In this document: in pieces, positions 33,886 through 42,594 of the stretch
How positions within the stretch are numbered: position 1 is the first letter of the stretch
How the letters are laid out: each line of letters opens with the position of its first letter
Assembly: GCF_021458635.1 (NCBI RefSeq)
Contig: NZ_JAIRDQ010000003.1
Location: 1 to 64,000, forward strand
Origin: Bradyrhizobium monzae
GTDB taxonomy: Bacteria; Pseudomonadota; Alphaproteobacteria; Rhizobiales; Xanthobacteraceae
Direction: 5' to 3'
Length of the DNA: 64,000 nucleotides
Notes under the pieces: generated by a model
The model's database searches: none
Told to the model about the DNA's origin: nothing
What the model saw: the letters and a program-made list of their open reading frames with translations, nothing else
Program-made: the position numbers and the translations under genes

Positions 33886-34881
33886 CTAGCCAAACCGCCT
33901 TCTACGCCATTCGATCAGCTTGGCGCTGACCTCTTCCGGCTTCTCCTGCTGCGTCCAATGGCCGCTGTCCTTCACCAGATGCTTCTCGAGATCTGCCACC
34001 AGGTTCTCCATGCCGTCGGCTGCCGACGGCGGCAGCACCGCGTCGTTCTCGGCCATGATCATCAGCGACGGCACGCTGATGTGGTGATCGAGCCCCTCCG
34101 ACCGCTCCCAATTGCGGGTGAAATTGCGATACCAGTTGATGCCGCCGGTGAAGCCGGTCTTCGTGAACGTGTCGACGAACACCTTCTTCTCGTCGGCCGA
34201 CAGGATAGGTGTGCGCGGATCGACCTTGGCGTCATAGGCCGCAATCATCTGCGGGAAGGCCAGGTTTGTCTTCGACGATGCGCCGACGCCCGCAATCGGC
34301 GGCTCTTGCGGTTTCGCCGCCGGCCGAGCCAACGGTTTCCGCATGAAGGCGTCGAACGTCTGCTCGACGCGGCTGCCGAAAATCCTGTCGGGCTCGTGCG
34401 CGGGGTCCTGGAACTGGACGATGTACATATCGTCCCCGAAGCGCTTGCGGAACAGCGCGATCGGATCCATCGGCGCGCGGTCCCAATGCGGTGTGTTGAC
34501 ACCGACAACGCCGGCGACGCGCGCGGGGTGCCGCAACGGCATTTGCCAGACGACGAAGCCACCCCAGTCGTGGCCGACGAAGATCGCCTTCTCGATGTCG
34601 AGATGATCGAGCAGCCCGACGAGATCGCCGGTCAAATGCTCCATGTCGTAGGCCTCGACCGGCTCGGGCCGATCGGTCGCGCCATAGCCGCGCTGATCCG
34701 GCGCAATCACGCGGATGCCGGCCTCGCTCAGCGCCTCGATCTGGTGGCGCCAGGAGAAGGCTAGTTCGGGCCAGCCATGGCACAGCACCACTGGCGGCTT
34801 ATCGGCGACGGGGCCCGCCTCGTAATAACCCATGCGGATTCCGTTCGTCTGCGCGAACTTGAGCGGCGGCATTTCGATCAT
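33886..34881 (-). CDS. Epoxide hydrolase (alpha/beta fold)
   Basis: A 331-residue epoxide hydrolase of the alpha/beta family. It has the oxyanion motif HGWP (35-38), PDQRGYGATDRP, the nucleophile Asp105 in FVGHDWGG (an Asp, not the Ser of esterases) and the catalytic His in DSGHWTQQEKP. Lid tyrosines of the usual type are present (NWYRNF). It turns an epoxide into a diol. ATG 34881 begins the homologous part. It lies between the wax-ester synthase (22 nt) and the CYP102A gene (31 nt), so a fatty-acid epoxide made by the P450 is a natural substrate. Confidence 0.92.
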   Translation of the reverse strand: MIEMPPLKFAQTNGIRMGYYEAGPVADKPPVVLCHGWPELAFSWRHQIEALSEAGIRVIAPDQRGYGATDRPEPVEAYDMEHLTGDLVGLLDHLDIEKAIFVGHDWGGFVVWQMPLRHPARVAGVVGVNTPHWDRAPMDPIALFRKRFGDDMYIVQFQDPAHEPDRIFGSRVEQTFDAFMRKPLARPAAKPQEPPIAGVGASSKTNLAFPQMIAAYDAKVDPRTPILSADEKKVFVDTFTKTGFTGGINWYRNFTRNWERSEGLDHHISVPSLMIMAENDAVLPPSAADGMENLVADLEKHLVKDSGHWTQQEKPEEVSAKLIEWRRRRFG

Positions 34882-34903
34882 TGCAAAAATCCTGACAGAC
34901 TTC

Positions 34904-36454
34904 CTATTCGGCCGCGCCCTTGATGTCGGCCGCGGGTGGCGTATAGGCCGCTTCGAGCGCGGCAAACTCCTCCGGCAGCATGTCGCACATCACCTGCACG
35001 TGCGGAATGATGTTGGCGCCGACGATGAAACCGAAATCGAGTTGGTCGCGGTAGCTCTGCACGGTGATGTTGAGCGCCTGCCCATGCGTCGAGATCGATA
35101 CCGGGAAGATGTGCAGCAGCTCGGCACCTGCGGCATAGAGCGTCTGCCGCGGCCCCGGCACGTTGGACACGGTAATGTTCGCCGCCGGCGGCAGCACGTC
35201 CGACAGGTCCGAGCGGCTGTAGAGCAGTGCCATGATCTGGACGATGATCGGTGCGCCCAGCATCGAGATGTTGGAGACCTGCGGCATCAAGGCCCGCAAC
35301 GGATGGGACATCTCCTTGGACTTGGTCGACTGCGCGATGATGGCCTCGAGCCGCGCCTTGGGATCATCGATGTTGGTCGCGATCGAGCAGATCATGCCGA
35401 ACACCTGGTTGTTGGCCTCAGTGTTGCCCTCCTCACGGAGCGAGATCGGCACGGCGGCGGTCAGCGATTTCGCCGGCAATGTGCCGTGTTGCTGGAGATA
35501 GCGGCGAACCACGCCGGAGGCGAGCGCCAGCACCACGTCGTTGAGCTTGCCGCCGGCCTGCTTGGCCAGCGCCTTGGATCGCGACAACGAGATCGATACG
35601 CCGGCAAAGCTGCGCTCCGACGAAATCGACTTGTTGAGCATGGTCGGGGGCGACACCATGCTGGCGAGGCTCTCGCGCGACTTCGGATCGGAAATCTTGC
35701 CGAGCACGTCGGAGACGCTCTTGACCATGGTCGGGATATTGCCGGCGAAGCGCACCGCGCTCTCGATCTGGTACATCGCGTTGTCGAACAGGATCGAACC
35801 GATGTCGCTCTTGCCGGTGCGCGGCAGTTGCAGGTTCTTCGCGGCCGCCGAGGCATCGAGCGGCTGAGTGAAGAGCTGCTGATAGGAATCGAGCAGGTTC
35901 GCCGCGATATCGCGCGGCGCCTGTCCCGGCCTCGATCCGCCCGTCGGCGGCTCGACCTTTCGCGGGATCGGCGAGATGTCGTAGATCATGCTGGTCAGGG
36001 CCGCACCGGCACCGCCATCGATGGCGGCGTGGTGCATCTTGGAATAGAGCCCGACCTCGTTGTCCTTCATGCCCTCGAACACATAGAACTCCCAGAGCGG
36101 GCGAGCACGGTTCAGGAGCTTGGCATGCATCCATCCGACGATGCGCTCGAGCGTGGCGCGATCGTGCGGTGCCGGCAGGCTGGCACGGAAGATGTGACGG
36201 TCGATGTCGAATTGGTCGTCCTCGACCCAGGTCGGATGATCGATGTCGAGCGGCGCCTTCTCCAGGCGCGCCTTGAGGATCGGCGCGATGTGCAACCGCG
36301 AGACGATCATCGCCTTGAAGTCTTCGAAGAAGTCGCCCTTGTAATCGTCAGGCAAGCGAAAGATTGCCATGCTGCCGACATGCATCGGCATTTCCGGCGT
36401 TTCCAGATAAAGAAACGACGCATCCAGCGACGACAGTTTCTTACCGTCAGCCAT
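34904..36454 (-). CDS. Wax ester synthase / diacylglycerol acyltransferase (WS/DGAT)
   Basis: A 516-residue acyltransferase of the bifunctional WS/DGAT family. The catalytic HHxxxDG motif is HHAAIDG at 141-147, and the N terminus LSSLDASFLYLETPEMPMHV is characteristic. The later NVPGP and PLWEFYVFEG motifs are also present. The enzyme joins acyl-CoA to an alcohol or diacylglycerol at the membrane to make wax ester or triacylglycerol. It is upstream of an epoxide hydrolase and CYP102A, enzymes that make hydroxylated fatty acids, which are possible acyl acceptors. The alcohol actually used is unknown. Confidence 0.94.
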   Translation of the reverse strand: MADGKKLSSLDASFLYLETPEMPMHVGSMAIFRLPDDYKGDFFEDFKAMIVSRLHIAPILKARLEKAPLDIDHPTWVEDDQFDIDRHIFRASLPAPHDRATLERIVGWMHAKLLNRARPLWEFYVFEGMKDNEVGLYSKMHHAAIDGGAGAALTSMIYDISPIPRKVEPPTGGSRPGQAPRDIAANLLDSYQQLFTQPLDASAAAKNLQLPRTGKSDIGSILFDNAMYQIESAVRFAGNIPTMVKSVSDVLGKISDPKSRESLASMVSPPTMLNKSISSERSFAGVSISLSRSKALAKQAGGKLNDVVLALASGVVRRYLQQHGTLPAKSLTAAVPISLREEGNTEANNQVFGMICSIATNIDDPKARLEAIIAQSTKSKEMSHPLRALMPQVSNISMLGAPIIVQIMALLYSRSDLSDVLPPAANITVSNVPGPRQTLYAAGAELLHIFPVSISTHGQALNITVQSYRDQLDFGFIVGANIIPHVQVMCDMLPEEFAALEAAYTPPAADIKGAAE

Positions 36455-36501
36455 AGTTCCCTCCGCCCATATTCGACGGGCGCCTTTGCCGGCGCTTCTC
36501 G

Positions 36502-37302
36502 TCAGGTCGATACTGCCCGCTCCGGCGGGGCATATGCAATGGCAAACGGACCAGCGTGGTCAAATGGCCAGAACTCCCCCTCCGGTTGGGCCAGGCGATC
36601 CGCCACGGCCCACAACGCAGCCGGGTTTACCCCGAGCCCGATATGGCTCGCGAAATGCACCTCGATATTCTCAGCCCGGTCCGAGGGATGGAGCAGGCAA
36701 GTCCGCCAATTCACGACGCCGTCTGTGCGCGAATAGATCGACGTCGCCGGCACCGGAAGATCGCCGGCGATCGCTGCACGCGCTTCCGCGAAATCCTCGA
36801 CCCGCTCGCCGGACAACGCCTCATACAGAGCCGTCGCGTTGGTGGCCCGCACATCATTGGCAAACGGGCTGCCGAGCGTGATGACCGAGCGGATCATGTC
36901 GGGCGCCTGGAGCGCGAGATCCCTGGCATAGACGCCGCCGAGGCTCCATCCGACCAGACTGACCTTGCGTCCGCTTGGAGCGTGGATTTCGCTGAGGCGA
37001 GTGTGCAGGGCTTCCCGCATCCGCGCCAGTCCGCCGAGATTGCGGCCCATGCGCCAGGCATGCGCCTCATAGCCGAGTTCGCCGAGATAGCGCCGCATCG
37101 GCGCCATCGAGAGATCACTGGCGAGAAAGCCTGGAAGCGTCAGCACCGGATGACCGTCGCCCCTGGGCGCGCGCATCAGCAGCGGCGACAGCAGGACGCT
37201 GGCATTGAATTCGAACAGGCTGCGCACCTCCGCGAGCAGCAGGCCAAAGCCCGGCGGGCGAAGCCGGCCCGAGCCTTGCGCCCCGTCGCGCACGGTCGGC
37301 AT
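36502..37302 (-). CDS. Alpha/beta hydrolase (esterase/lipase-like), paralogue B
   Basis: A 266-residue alpha/beta hydrolase with GWSLGG as nucleophile elbow and YSRTDGV as likely Asp site; the His is probably in HFASHIGLG. It is a paralogue of the protein at 23128-23898, with shared blocks along the whole length. Its ATG directly follows the TAA of the small upstream gene with no gap. It is second in the lipid operon, before the WS/DGAT gene, and could cut or transfer esters. Confidence 0.86.
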   Translation of the reverse strand: MPTVRDGAQGSGRLRPPGFGLLLAEVRSLFEFNASVLLSPLLMRAPRGDGHPVLTLPGFLASDLSMAPMRRYLGELGYEAHAWRMGRNLGGLARMREALHTRLSEIHAPSGRKVSLVGWSLGGVYARDLALQAPDMIRSVITLGSPFANDVRATNATALYEALSGERVEDFAEARAAIAGDLPVPATSIYSRTDGVVNWRTCLLHPSDRAENIEVHFASHIGLGVNPAALWAVADRLAQPEGEFWPFDHAGPFAIAYAPPERAVST

Positions 37303-37560
37303 TTATTTCTTCTTGTCGCCGCTGCGCGGGCTGCCCAGGCCGGCCATGGTCACGAACATGTCCTGAAACCGTTCCGCGATCTTGGGATCGAAGGTGAACC
37401 AGCTCTGGATCAGCGATTCCGGCGAGACCTTGTCGATGTTGCTCAGCACCTGCTGCTGCAGCTTGTCCATCACCGCCATCTGCATCGGCGACACGTCAGG
37501 CAACCCGAAGAACTGGCGGGCCTCGAGGGGGGTGCAGTCGATTTCAATATTAACTTTCAT
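37303..37560 (-). CDS. Small conserved protein, DUF6489-like
   Basis: An 85-residue protein beginning MKVNIEIDCTPLEARQFFGL, followed by VSPMQMAVMDKLQQQVLSNI and a charged Ser-Lys tail. It resembles the small DUF6489 proteins of rhizobia, which have no known function; the MQMAVMDKL helix is amphipathic. GGAGGGGAC precedes the ATG at 37560. It is the first gene of the lipid operon and abuts the hydrolase gene without spacing, so it may be a small regulatory or granule-binding partner. Confidence 0.78.
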   Translation of the reverse strand: MKVNIEIDCTPLEARQFFGLPDVSPMQMAVMDKLQQQVLSNIDKVSPESLIQSWFTFDPKIAERFQDMFVTMAGLGSPRSGDKKK

Positions 37561-37935
37561 GTCCCCTCCGGATGAGATTCGAGCGGCGTCACACAGTATC
37601 GCCGCGACATGGTGTGCGACGCAAGCGACCTGAGACGCGGGGCCGGACACCGGCTTCCGCAATCGGCGGATGTGGTCAATCAAATTGTCGGCGCGAATGG
37701 GCGCCGGCGGGCCGTTTCCGCCCGCATTCTCGGGATCAGGCTGGCCGAAAGTCCAATGTCGCCCTCGCGCCTCCCGCCCCTAAATTGTTGGTCAGCATTG
37801 CTGCATAGCGGTGCAACTTGGCGCGTTCCTTGCTGGAATGGCGCTTGCACGGGTCGAGAACTCTGGGCAACATGGATCGATCAACCCCGCCGAACAATCA
37901 AAAATCACGGTGCGGGCGAGTGGAGAGGGTCAAGA
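37561..37935. other. 375-nt divergent intergenic region without a gene
   Basis: It separates the lipid operon (minus) from the first peptide transporter (plus). I see no convincing ORF. It contains a weak minus-strand promoter candidate, TTGCGT...18 nt...GATACT (complement of 37595-37624), and a sigma-54-like element at 37819-37834, plus GC-rich sequence (37640-37730) with short inverted repeats. Confidence 0.7.
37819..37834 (+). promoter_or_regulatory. Candidate sigma-54 promoter (-24/-12)
   Basis: TGGCGC-GTTCC-TTGCT keeps the GG at -24 and GC at -12 with the correct 5-nt gap; one base differs from TGGCAC. It is 102 nt before the binding-protein ATG. Nitrogen-controlled peptide uptake would make sense, but no enhancer-binding site was identified. 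Confidence 0.3.
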
Positions 37936-39534
37936 ATGTCAGTCGGACGAAGTCTGTTTGCGGCGACGCTCGCCGGTGCGCTTGCGTTGGCGGTCTCGCC
38001 GGCGTCGAGCCAGACGCTGCGCTACGCCAACCAGGGTGAGCTGAAGTCGCTCGATCCCTACACGCTGAACGAGTCGACCACGAGTGCGCATCTCGGCCAC
38101 GTCTATGAGGGCCTTGTCGCCCGCGGCAAGGACCTGAAGATCATCCCGGCGCTCGCGGAAAGCTGGGAGACGCCGGAGCCGACCCGCTGGCGCTTTCACC
38201 TGCGCAAGGGCGTGAAATTCCACAACGGCGACCCCTTCACCGCTGACGACGTTGTGTTCTCGGCCGAGCGTGTGCGAGCGAAAGGCTCGAATTTCCAGAG
38301 CCGCGTTCCCGCCGATGCCAAGGCCGTCAAGATCGACGATTACACCGTCGATTTCGTCCTGACCTCGCCCAATCCCATCCTGACGGCGCTGTGGGCGACT
38401 TGGTACATCATGGACAAAAAATGGGCAGAGGCGAACGATGCGGTGGCACCGACGCCCGCAGCCGCGACGACCCCGAGCTATGCCTCGCTGCATGAAAACG
38501 GCACCGGCCCCTTCATCATCGAGAGCCATCAGCCGGGCGTGAAGACTGTCTTCAAGGTCAACCCGGGCTGGTGGCGCAAGCCGGAACATAATCTGAAGGA
38601 GATCATCTTCACGCCGATTGCAAACCCGGCCACGCGTGTCGCGGCGCTGTTGTCGGGCGAGGTCGACGTGATCGAACCGGTTCCGGTCCAGGATATCGAG
38701 CGCGTCAAAGCGAGCCCCAACGCCACTGTGCTGACGGGACCTGAGCTCCGCACCATCTTCGTTGGCATGGATCAGGCGCGCGACGAGCTCCTGTATTCCA
38801 ACATCAAGGGCAAGAACCCTTTCAAGGACGTTCGCGTCCGCGAAGCCGTCTACCGGGCGATCGACGTCGACCTGATCAAGAATCGCGTCATGCGTGGACT
38901 GTCCACGCCGTCCGCGTTGATGGTCGCGCCGGAGATCTTTTTCTCGAAAGATTTCACCCGGCCGAAGTTTGATCCCGACGCCTCTAAGAAGCTCCTCGCC
39001 GACGCCGGCTATGCCGACGGTTTCGAGGTGACGATGGACTGCCCGAACGATCGCTACGTCAACGACGCCGCGATCTGCCAGGCGATCGTCGGCATGCTCG
39101 CGCGCATCAACATCAAGGTAGACCTGCTGGCGCAGCCGAAGGCCCAGTATTTCGCCAAGGTGCTGAAGCCCGGCGGCTACAAAACCTCGCTGTTCATGCT
39201 GGGCTGGACCCCGGATACGCTCGACTCCCAGAACGTGCTGCACGACATCATGGGCTGCCGGGATGATCCCAAGGATCCCAACCGCGGCGAAGCCAATCTC
39301 GCCGGTTATTGCAACAAGCAGTTCGACGAGCTCGCCGACAAGGTTCTGGTGGAATCCGATACGACCAAGCGCGATCAGCTGATCGGGCAGGCTTTCGAGG
39401 TCTCGATGAAGGACTGGGCCTATGTCCCGCTGCACCAGCAGGCGCTCGCCTGGGGCGTGTCGAAGAAGGTGAAGCTGACCCAGCGTGCGGACAACATGGT
39501 CATGCTCTACTGGGCGACCAAGCAGGACGAGTAG
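37936..39534 (+). CDS. Peptide-type ABC transporter substrate-binding protein (system 1)
   Basis: A 532-residue family-5 binding protein (Dpp/Opp/nickel type). The signal peptide ends near AVSPASSQ. Family blocks include LRYANQGELKSLDPYTLNES, PALAESWETPEPTRWRFHLR and VKFHNGDPFTADDVVFS. ATG 37936 (MSVGRSLF) has GAGAGGG upstream; the open frame before it is not homologous. It heads the first of two importers. A perfect 16-bp hairpin lies after its stop, probably stabilising the binding-protein mRNA. The ligand is likely a small peptide but cannot be read from sequence. Confidence 0.93.
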   Translation: MSVGRSLFAATLAGALALAVSPASSQTLRYANQGELKSLDPYTLNESTTSAHLGHVYEGLVARGKDLKIIPALAESWETPEPTRWRFHLRKGVKFHNGDPFTADDVVFSAERVRAKGSNFQSRVPADAKAVKIDDYTVDFVLTSPNPILTALWATWYIMDKKWAEANDAVAPTPAAATTPSYASLHENGTGPFIIESHQPGVKTVFKVNPGWWRKPEHNLKEIIFTPIANPATRVAALLSGEVDVIEPVPVQDIERVKASPNATVLTGPELRTIFVGMDQARDELLYSNIKGKNPFKDVRVREAVYRAIDVDLIKNRVMRGLSTPSALMVAPEIFFSKDFTRPKFDPDASKKLLADAGYADGFEVTMDCPNDRYVNDAAICQAIVGMLARINIKVDLLAQPKAQYFAKVLKPGGYKTSLFMLGWTPDTLDSQNVLHDIMGCRDDPKDPNRGEANLAGYCNKQFDELADKVLVESDTTKRDQLIGQAFEVSMKDWAYVPLHQQALAWGVSKKVKLTQRADNMVMLYWATKQDE

Positions 39535-39550
39535 GTGTCGACAAGTTGTG

Positions 39551-39594
39551 AAGTCCCGGAAGCCAATACCTCCAAGACTTGGCTTCCGGGACTT
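39551..39594. repeat. Perfect 16-bp inverted repeat after the binding-protein gene
   Basis: AAGTCCCGGAAGCCAA (39551-39566) is exactly reverse-complementary to 39579-39594, with a 12-nt loop. It lies 16 nt after the stop and 55 nt before the permease start. There is no T-run, so a stabilising or attenuating hairpin is likelier than full termination. Confidence 0.85.
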
Positions 39595-39649
39595 GCCGTT
39601 TCGGGCGAACGCAATGATGCGTGCTGCTGAAGAGATGTGAAAGGAACAG

Positions 39650-40630
39650 ATGCTCGCTTTCACACTGCGCCGAGCCATCCAGGCCATCGGTGTCATGATC
39701 GCCGTCGGAATCATCTCGTTCTCGATGTTCCGCTTCGCCGGCGATCCCGTGAACCAGATGGTCGGAATGGATACGTCGGGCGCCGAACGCGCCGCGATCC
39801 GCAAATCGCTTGGCCTCGACGATCCCGTGATCGTGCAATTCGGCCGCTATGTCGGCAACGCTGCGCAGTTCAAGTTCGGCGTGTCCTACCAGTTCCGGCT
39901 ACCGGTCAGCAATCTGCTGATGGAGCGCATGCCCGCAACGTTGGAGCTCGCGATCTGCGCCACCATCTTCGCAATGATCAGCGGCATCCTGATGGGGGTC
40001 TATTCGGCGCTGCGCCGTGATAGCTGGCTCTCGCACATATTCCAGGCCGTCTCGCTGATCGGCATCTCGCTGCCGACCTTCCTGATCGGCATCCTCATGA
40101 TCTACCTGTTCTCGGTGACGCTGGGCTGGCTGCCCTCGTTCGGGCGGGGCGATGTCGTGCATATCGGCTGGTGGACGACGGGGCTCCTGACGCTGTCAGG
40201 CTTGAAAGCGCTGATCATGCCCTCGATCACCCTCGGCCTGTTCCAGATGACGCTGATCATGCGGCTGGTCCGTGCGGAGATGCTCGAAGTCCTGCGGACC
40301 GACTACATCCGATTCGCCCGCGCCCGCGGGCTCAGCACGCGGGCGATTCATTTCGGCCACGCACTGCGCAACACGCTGGTTCCCGTGATCACCGTGGCGG
40401 GCCTGCAATTTGGCTCGGTCATTGCTTTCGCAATCATCACCGAGACCGTATTCCAGTGGCCGGGCATGGGCCTCTTGTTCGTGCAGGCCGTTCAGAACGT
40501 CGATATCCCGATCATGGCGGCCTATCTGATGATGGTGTCCCTGATCTTCGTCACTATCAATCTCGTGGTTGATATCCTCTACACCATCGTCGATCCGCGG
40601 CTGCGCTCGACGGTCAGCCGGGCGCACTGA
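39650..40630 (+). CDS. Peptide ABC transporter permease, DppB type (system 1)
   Basis: A 326-residue inner-membrane permease. The N-terminal helix FTLRRAIQAIGVMIAVGIIS, the FPGMGLLF-like motif (FQWPGMGLLF) and the EAA loop region DYIRFARARGLSTRAIHF mark the DppB/OppB branch. AAGGAACAG precedes the ATG. It pairs with the DppC-type permease that starts 1 nt after its stop. Confidence 0.94.
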   Translation: MLAFTLRRAIQAIGVMIAVGIISFSMFRFAGDPVNQMVGMDTSGAERAAIRKSLGLDDPVIVQFGRYVGNAAQFKFGVSYQFRLPVSNLLMERMPATLELAICATIFAMISGILMGVYSALRRDSWLSHIFQAVSLIGISLPTFLIGILMIYLFSVTLGWLPSFGRGDVVHIGWWTTGLLTLSGLKALIMPSITLGLFQMTLIMRLVRAEMLEVLRTDYIRFARARGLSTRAIHFGHALRNTLVPVITVAGLQFGSVIAFAIITETVFQWPGMGLLFVQAVQNVDIPIMAAYLMMVSLIFVTINLVVDILYTIVDPRLRSTVSRAH

Positions 40631-40631
40631 C

Positions 40632-41594
40632 ATGAGCGAGGCCGTCGTTCCGCACAGCACCGAGAAGCGCGCCGCCGCCGCACCCGGCTGGTTCAGGCGC
40701 GCGCTCGATAGCGACCTGTTCTATTCGTTCCGCCGCTCCAGGATCACCATGATCGCGGCTGCGGTGACGCTGCTGTTCTTCCTGATCGCGATCTTCGCCT
40801 CGGTGCTATCGGTACAAAATCCGTTCGACCCGGCGCAGCTCCAGCTGATGAATTCGCGCATCTCGCCGCTCTGGACCGCCGACGGCCAGAGCCCGTTCCT
40901 GCTCGGCACCGACGAGCAGGGCCGCGACGTGCTGTCAGCGATCCTCTACGGCCTGCGCATCTCGCTGCTCGTCGGCGTGCTCGGCGTGCTCTTGTCCGGC
41001 GCGCTCGGCATCATCCTCGGTTTGACCGCCGGCTATTTCGGCGGCGCCGTCGACGGGCTGATCATGCGCATTGCCGACGTGCAGCTTTCTTTTCCGGCCA
41101 TCCTGATCGCGCTCTTGATCAACGGCATCGCCAAATCGGTCTTTGGCAACAAGCTCGACGAGATGAGCATGTTGGCGGTCCTGGTCTTCGCGATCGGGCT
41201 GAGCTTTTGGGTGCAGTACGCGCGCACGGTGCGTGGCTCGGTGCTGGTCGAGAAGAACAAGGATTATGTCGCGGCCGCACAATTGATCGGCCTGCCCGCC
41301 CCCGTGATCATGCTGCGCCACGTGCTGCCGAACACCACGGGGCCGATCCTCGTGATCGCCACCATCAACCTCGCGCTTGCCATCATCACCGAGGCAACGC
41401 TGTCGTTTCTCGGCTCGGGCATGCCCGAGACCATGCCGTCGCTCGGCACGCTGATCCGCATCGGCAACGGCTATCTGTTCGCCGGCGAATGGTGGATCGT
41501 CGCATTTCCCGGAATCGCACTTGCCGCGCTGATCCTGTCGATCAACCTGCTTGGCGATTGGCTGCGCGACGCGCTCAACCCGAAACTCCGATGA
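40632..41594 (+). CDS. Peptide ABC transporter permease, DppC type (system 1)
   Basis: A 320-residue permease. LGTDEQGRDVLSAILYGLRISL is the DppC hallmark, followed by DYVAAAQLIGLPAPVIMLRHVLPN (EAA loop) and a C-terminal NLLGDWLRDALNPKLR. ATG 40632 comes 1 nt after the DppB stop. It completes the membrane channel of system 1. Confidence 0.95.
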   Translation: MSEAVVPHSTEKRAAAAPGWFRRALDSDLFYSFRRSRITMIAAAVTLLFFLIAIFASVLSVQNPFDPAQLQLMNSRISPLWTADGQSPFLLGTDEQGRDVLSAILYGLRISLLVGVLGVLLSGALGIILGLTAGYFGGAVDGLIMRIADVQLSFPAILIALLINGIAKSVFGNKLDEMSMLAVLVFAIGLSFWVQYARTVRGSVLVEKNKDYVAAAQLIGLPAPVIMLRHVLPNTTGPILVIATINLALAIITEATLSFLGSGMPETMPSLGTLIRIGNGYLFAGEWWIVAFPGIALAALILSINLLGDWLRDALNPKLR

Positions 41595-41607
41595 GTATGC
41601 AGCGTTC

Positions 41608-42594
41608 ATGACCGAACCCGTTCTCTCCGTCCGCAACCTTCAGGTCGAGTTCGCCTCCCGCCGCGGCACGTTGCGCGCGATCGACGGCGTCTCCTTCGAC
41701 ATCGCCAAGGGCGAAGTGCTCGGCGTGGTCGGCGAATCCGGCGCCGGAAAATCCGTCACCGGACTCTCGGTGATCGGCCTGATCGATCCGCCCGGCCGCA
41801 TCGCCGGCGGCGAGATCCATCTCGCTGGCCTGCGTATCGACAATCTGCCGCCGGAGGACATGCGCCGTATCAGGGGAAAACGCATCGGCATGATCTTCCA
41901 GGATCCGCTCACCTCGCTCAATCCGTTGTACAAGGTCGGCGACCAGATCGTGGAAACAATACGGACCCACCTCAATCTCTCCGAACGAGCCGCCCGCCGC
42001 CGTGCCATCGACCTCCTCGCCGAGGTCGGCATTCCCGCGCCGGAAAAGCGCATCGACGGCTATCCTCATGAATTCTCCGGCGGCATGCGCCAGCGCGTGG
42101 TGATTGCGCTGGCGATCTGCGCCGAGCCGGAGCTGATCATCGCCGACGAGCCGACCACCGCGCTCGACGTCTCCGTGCAGGCGCAGATCATCTCGCTGAT
42201 CAAGCGGCTCGGCCGCGACCACGGCACCGCCGTGATGCTGGTGACGCACGACATGGGCGTGATCGCCGAGACCTCGGACCGCGTCGCGGTGATGTATGCC
42301 GGCCGCGTCGCCGAGATCGGCCCGGTGCAGGACGTCGTGAGGAACCCGTTGCATCCCTATGCCAAGGGTCTGATGGGCGCGATCCCGACGCTTGCCGGCG
42401 ACGACAAGCGTCTGGTGCAAATTCCAGGCTCGATGCCGCGCCTGTCGGCGATCCCGCGCGGCTGCTCGTTCAACCCGCGCTGTGCGCCTGCGTTCGACCG
42501 CTGCCGGGTGGAGAAGCCGGAGCCGCTGTCGCGTGGCACGCAGTCGGTCGCCTGCCATCTCTATGACAGCGTGCCGGCGGAGACCGCGGCATGA
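41608..42594 (+). CDS. Peptide ABC transporter ATPase, DppD type (system 1)
   Basis: A 328-residue ATPase. Walker A is GESGAGKS, the signature is FSGGMRQRV, Walker B is LIIADEPTTALD, and the oligopeptide-transporter C-terminal Cys-rich region (CSFNPRCAPAFDRC) is present. ATG 41608 starts 13 nt after the DppC-type stop. It overlaps the DppF-type gene by 4 nt (ATGA). Confidence 0.95.
   Translation: MTEPVLSVRNLQVEFASRRGTLRAIDGVSFDIAKGEVLGVVGESGAGKSVTGLSVIGLIDPPGRIAGGEIHLAGLRIDNLPPEDMRRIRGKRIGMIFQDPLTSLNPLYKVGDQIVETIRTHLNLSERAARRRAIDLLAEVGIPAPEKRIDGYPHEFSGGMRQRVVIALAICAEPELIIADEPTTALDVSVQAQIISLIKRLGRDHGTAVMLVTHDMGVIAETSDRVAVMYAGRVAEIGPVQDVVRNPLHPYAKGLMGAIPTLAGDDKRLVQIPGSMPRLSAIPRGCSFNPRCAPAFDRCRVEKPEPLSRGTQSVACHLYDSVPAETAA

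Noticed and set aside
37640..37935. Possible small genes in the 375-nt intergenic region
   Set aside because: Short frames there lack ribosome sites and any recognisable sequence, and the real gene starts at 37936.
37939..39804. 621-residue minus-strand open frame opposite the system 1 binding protein
   Set aside because: It is the antisense of a signal-peptide-bearing binding protein and would also cross the perfect hairpin.
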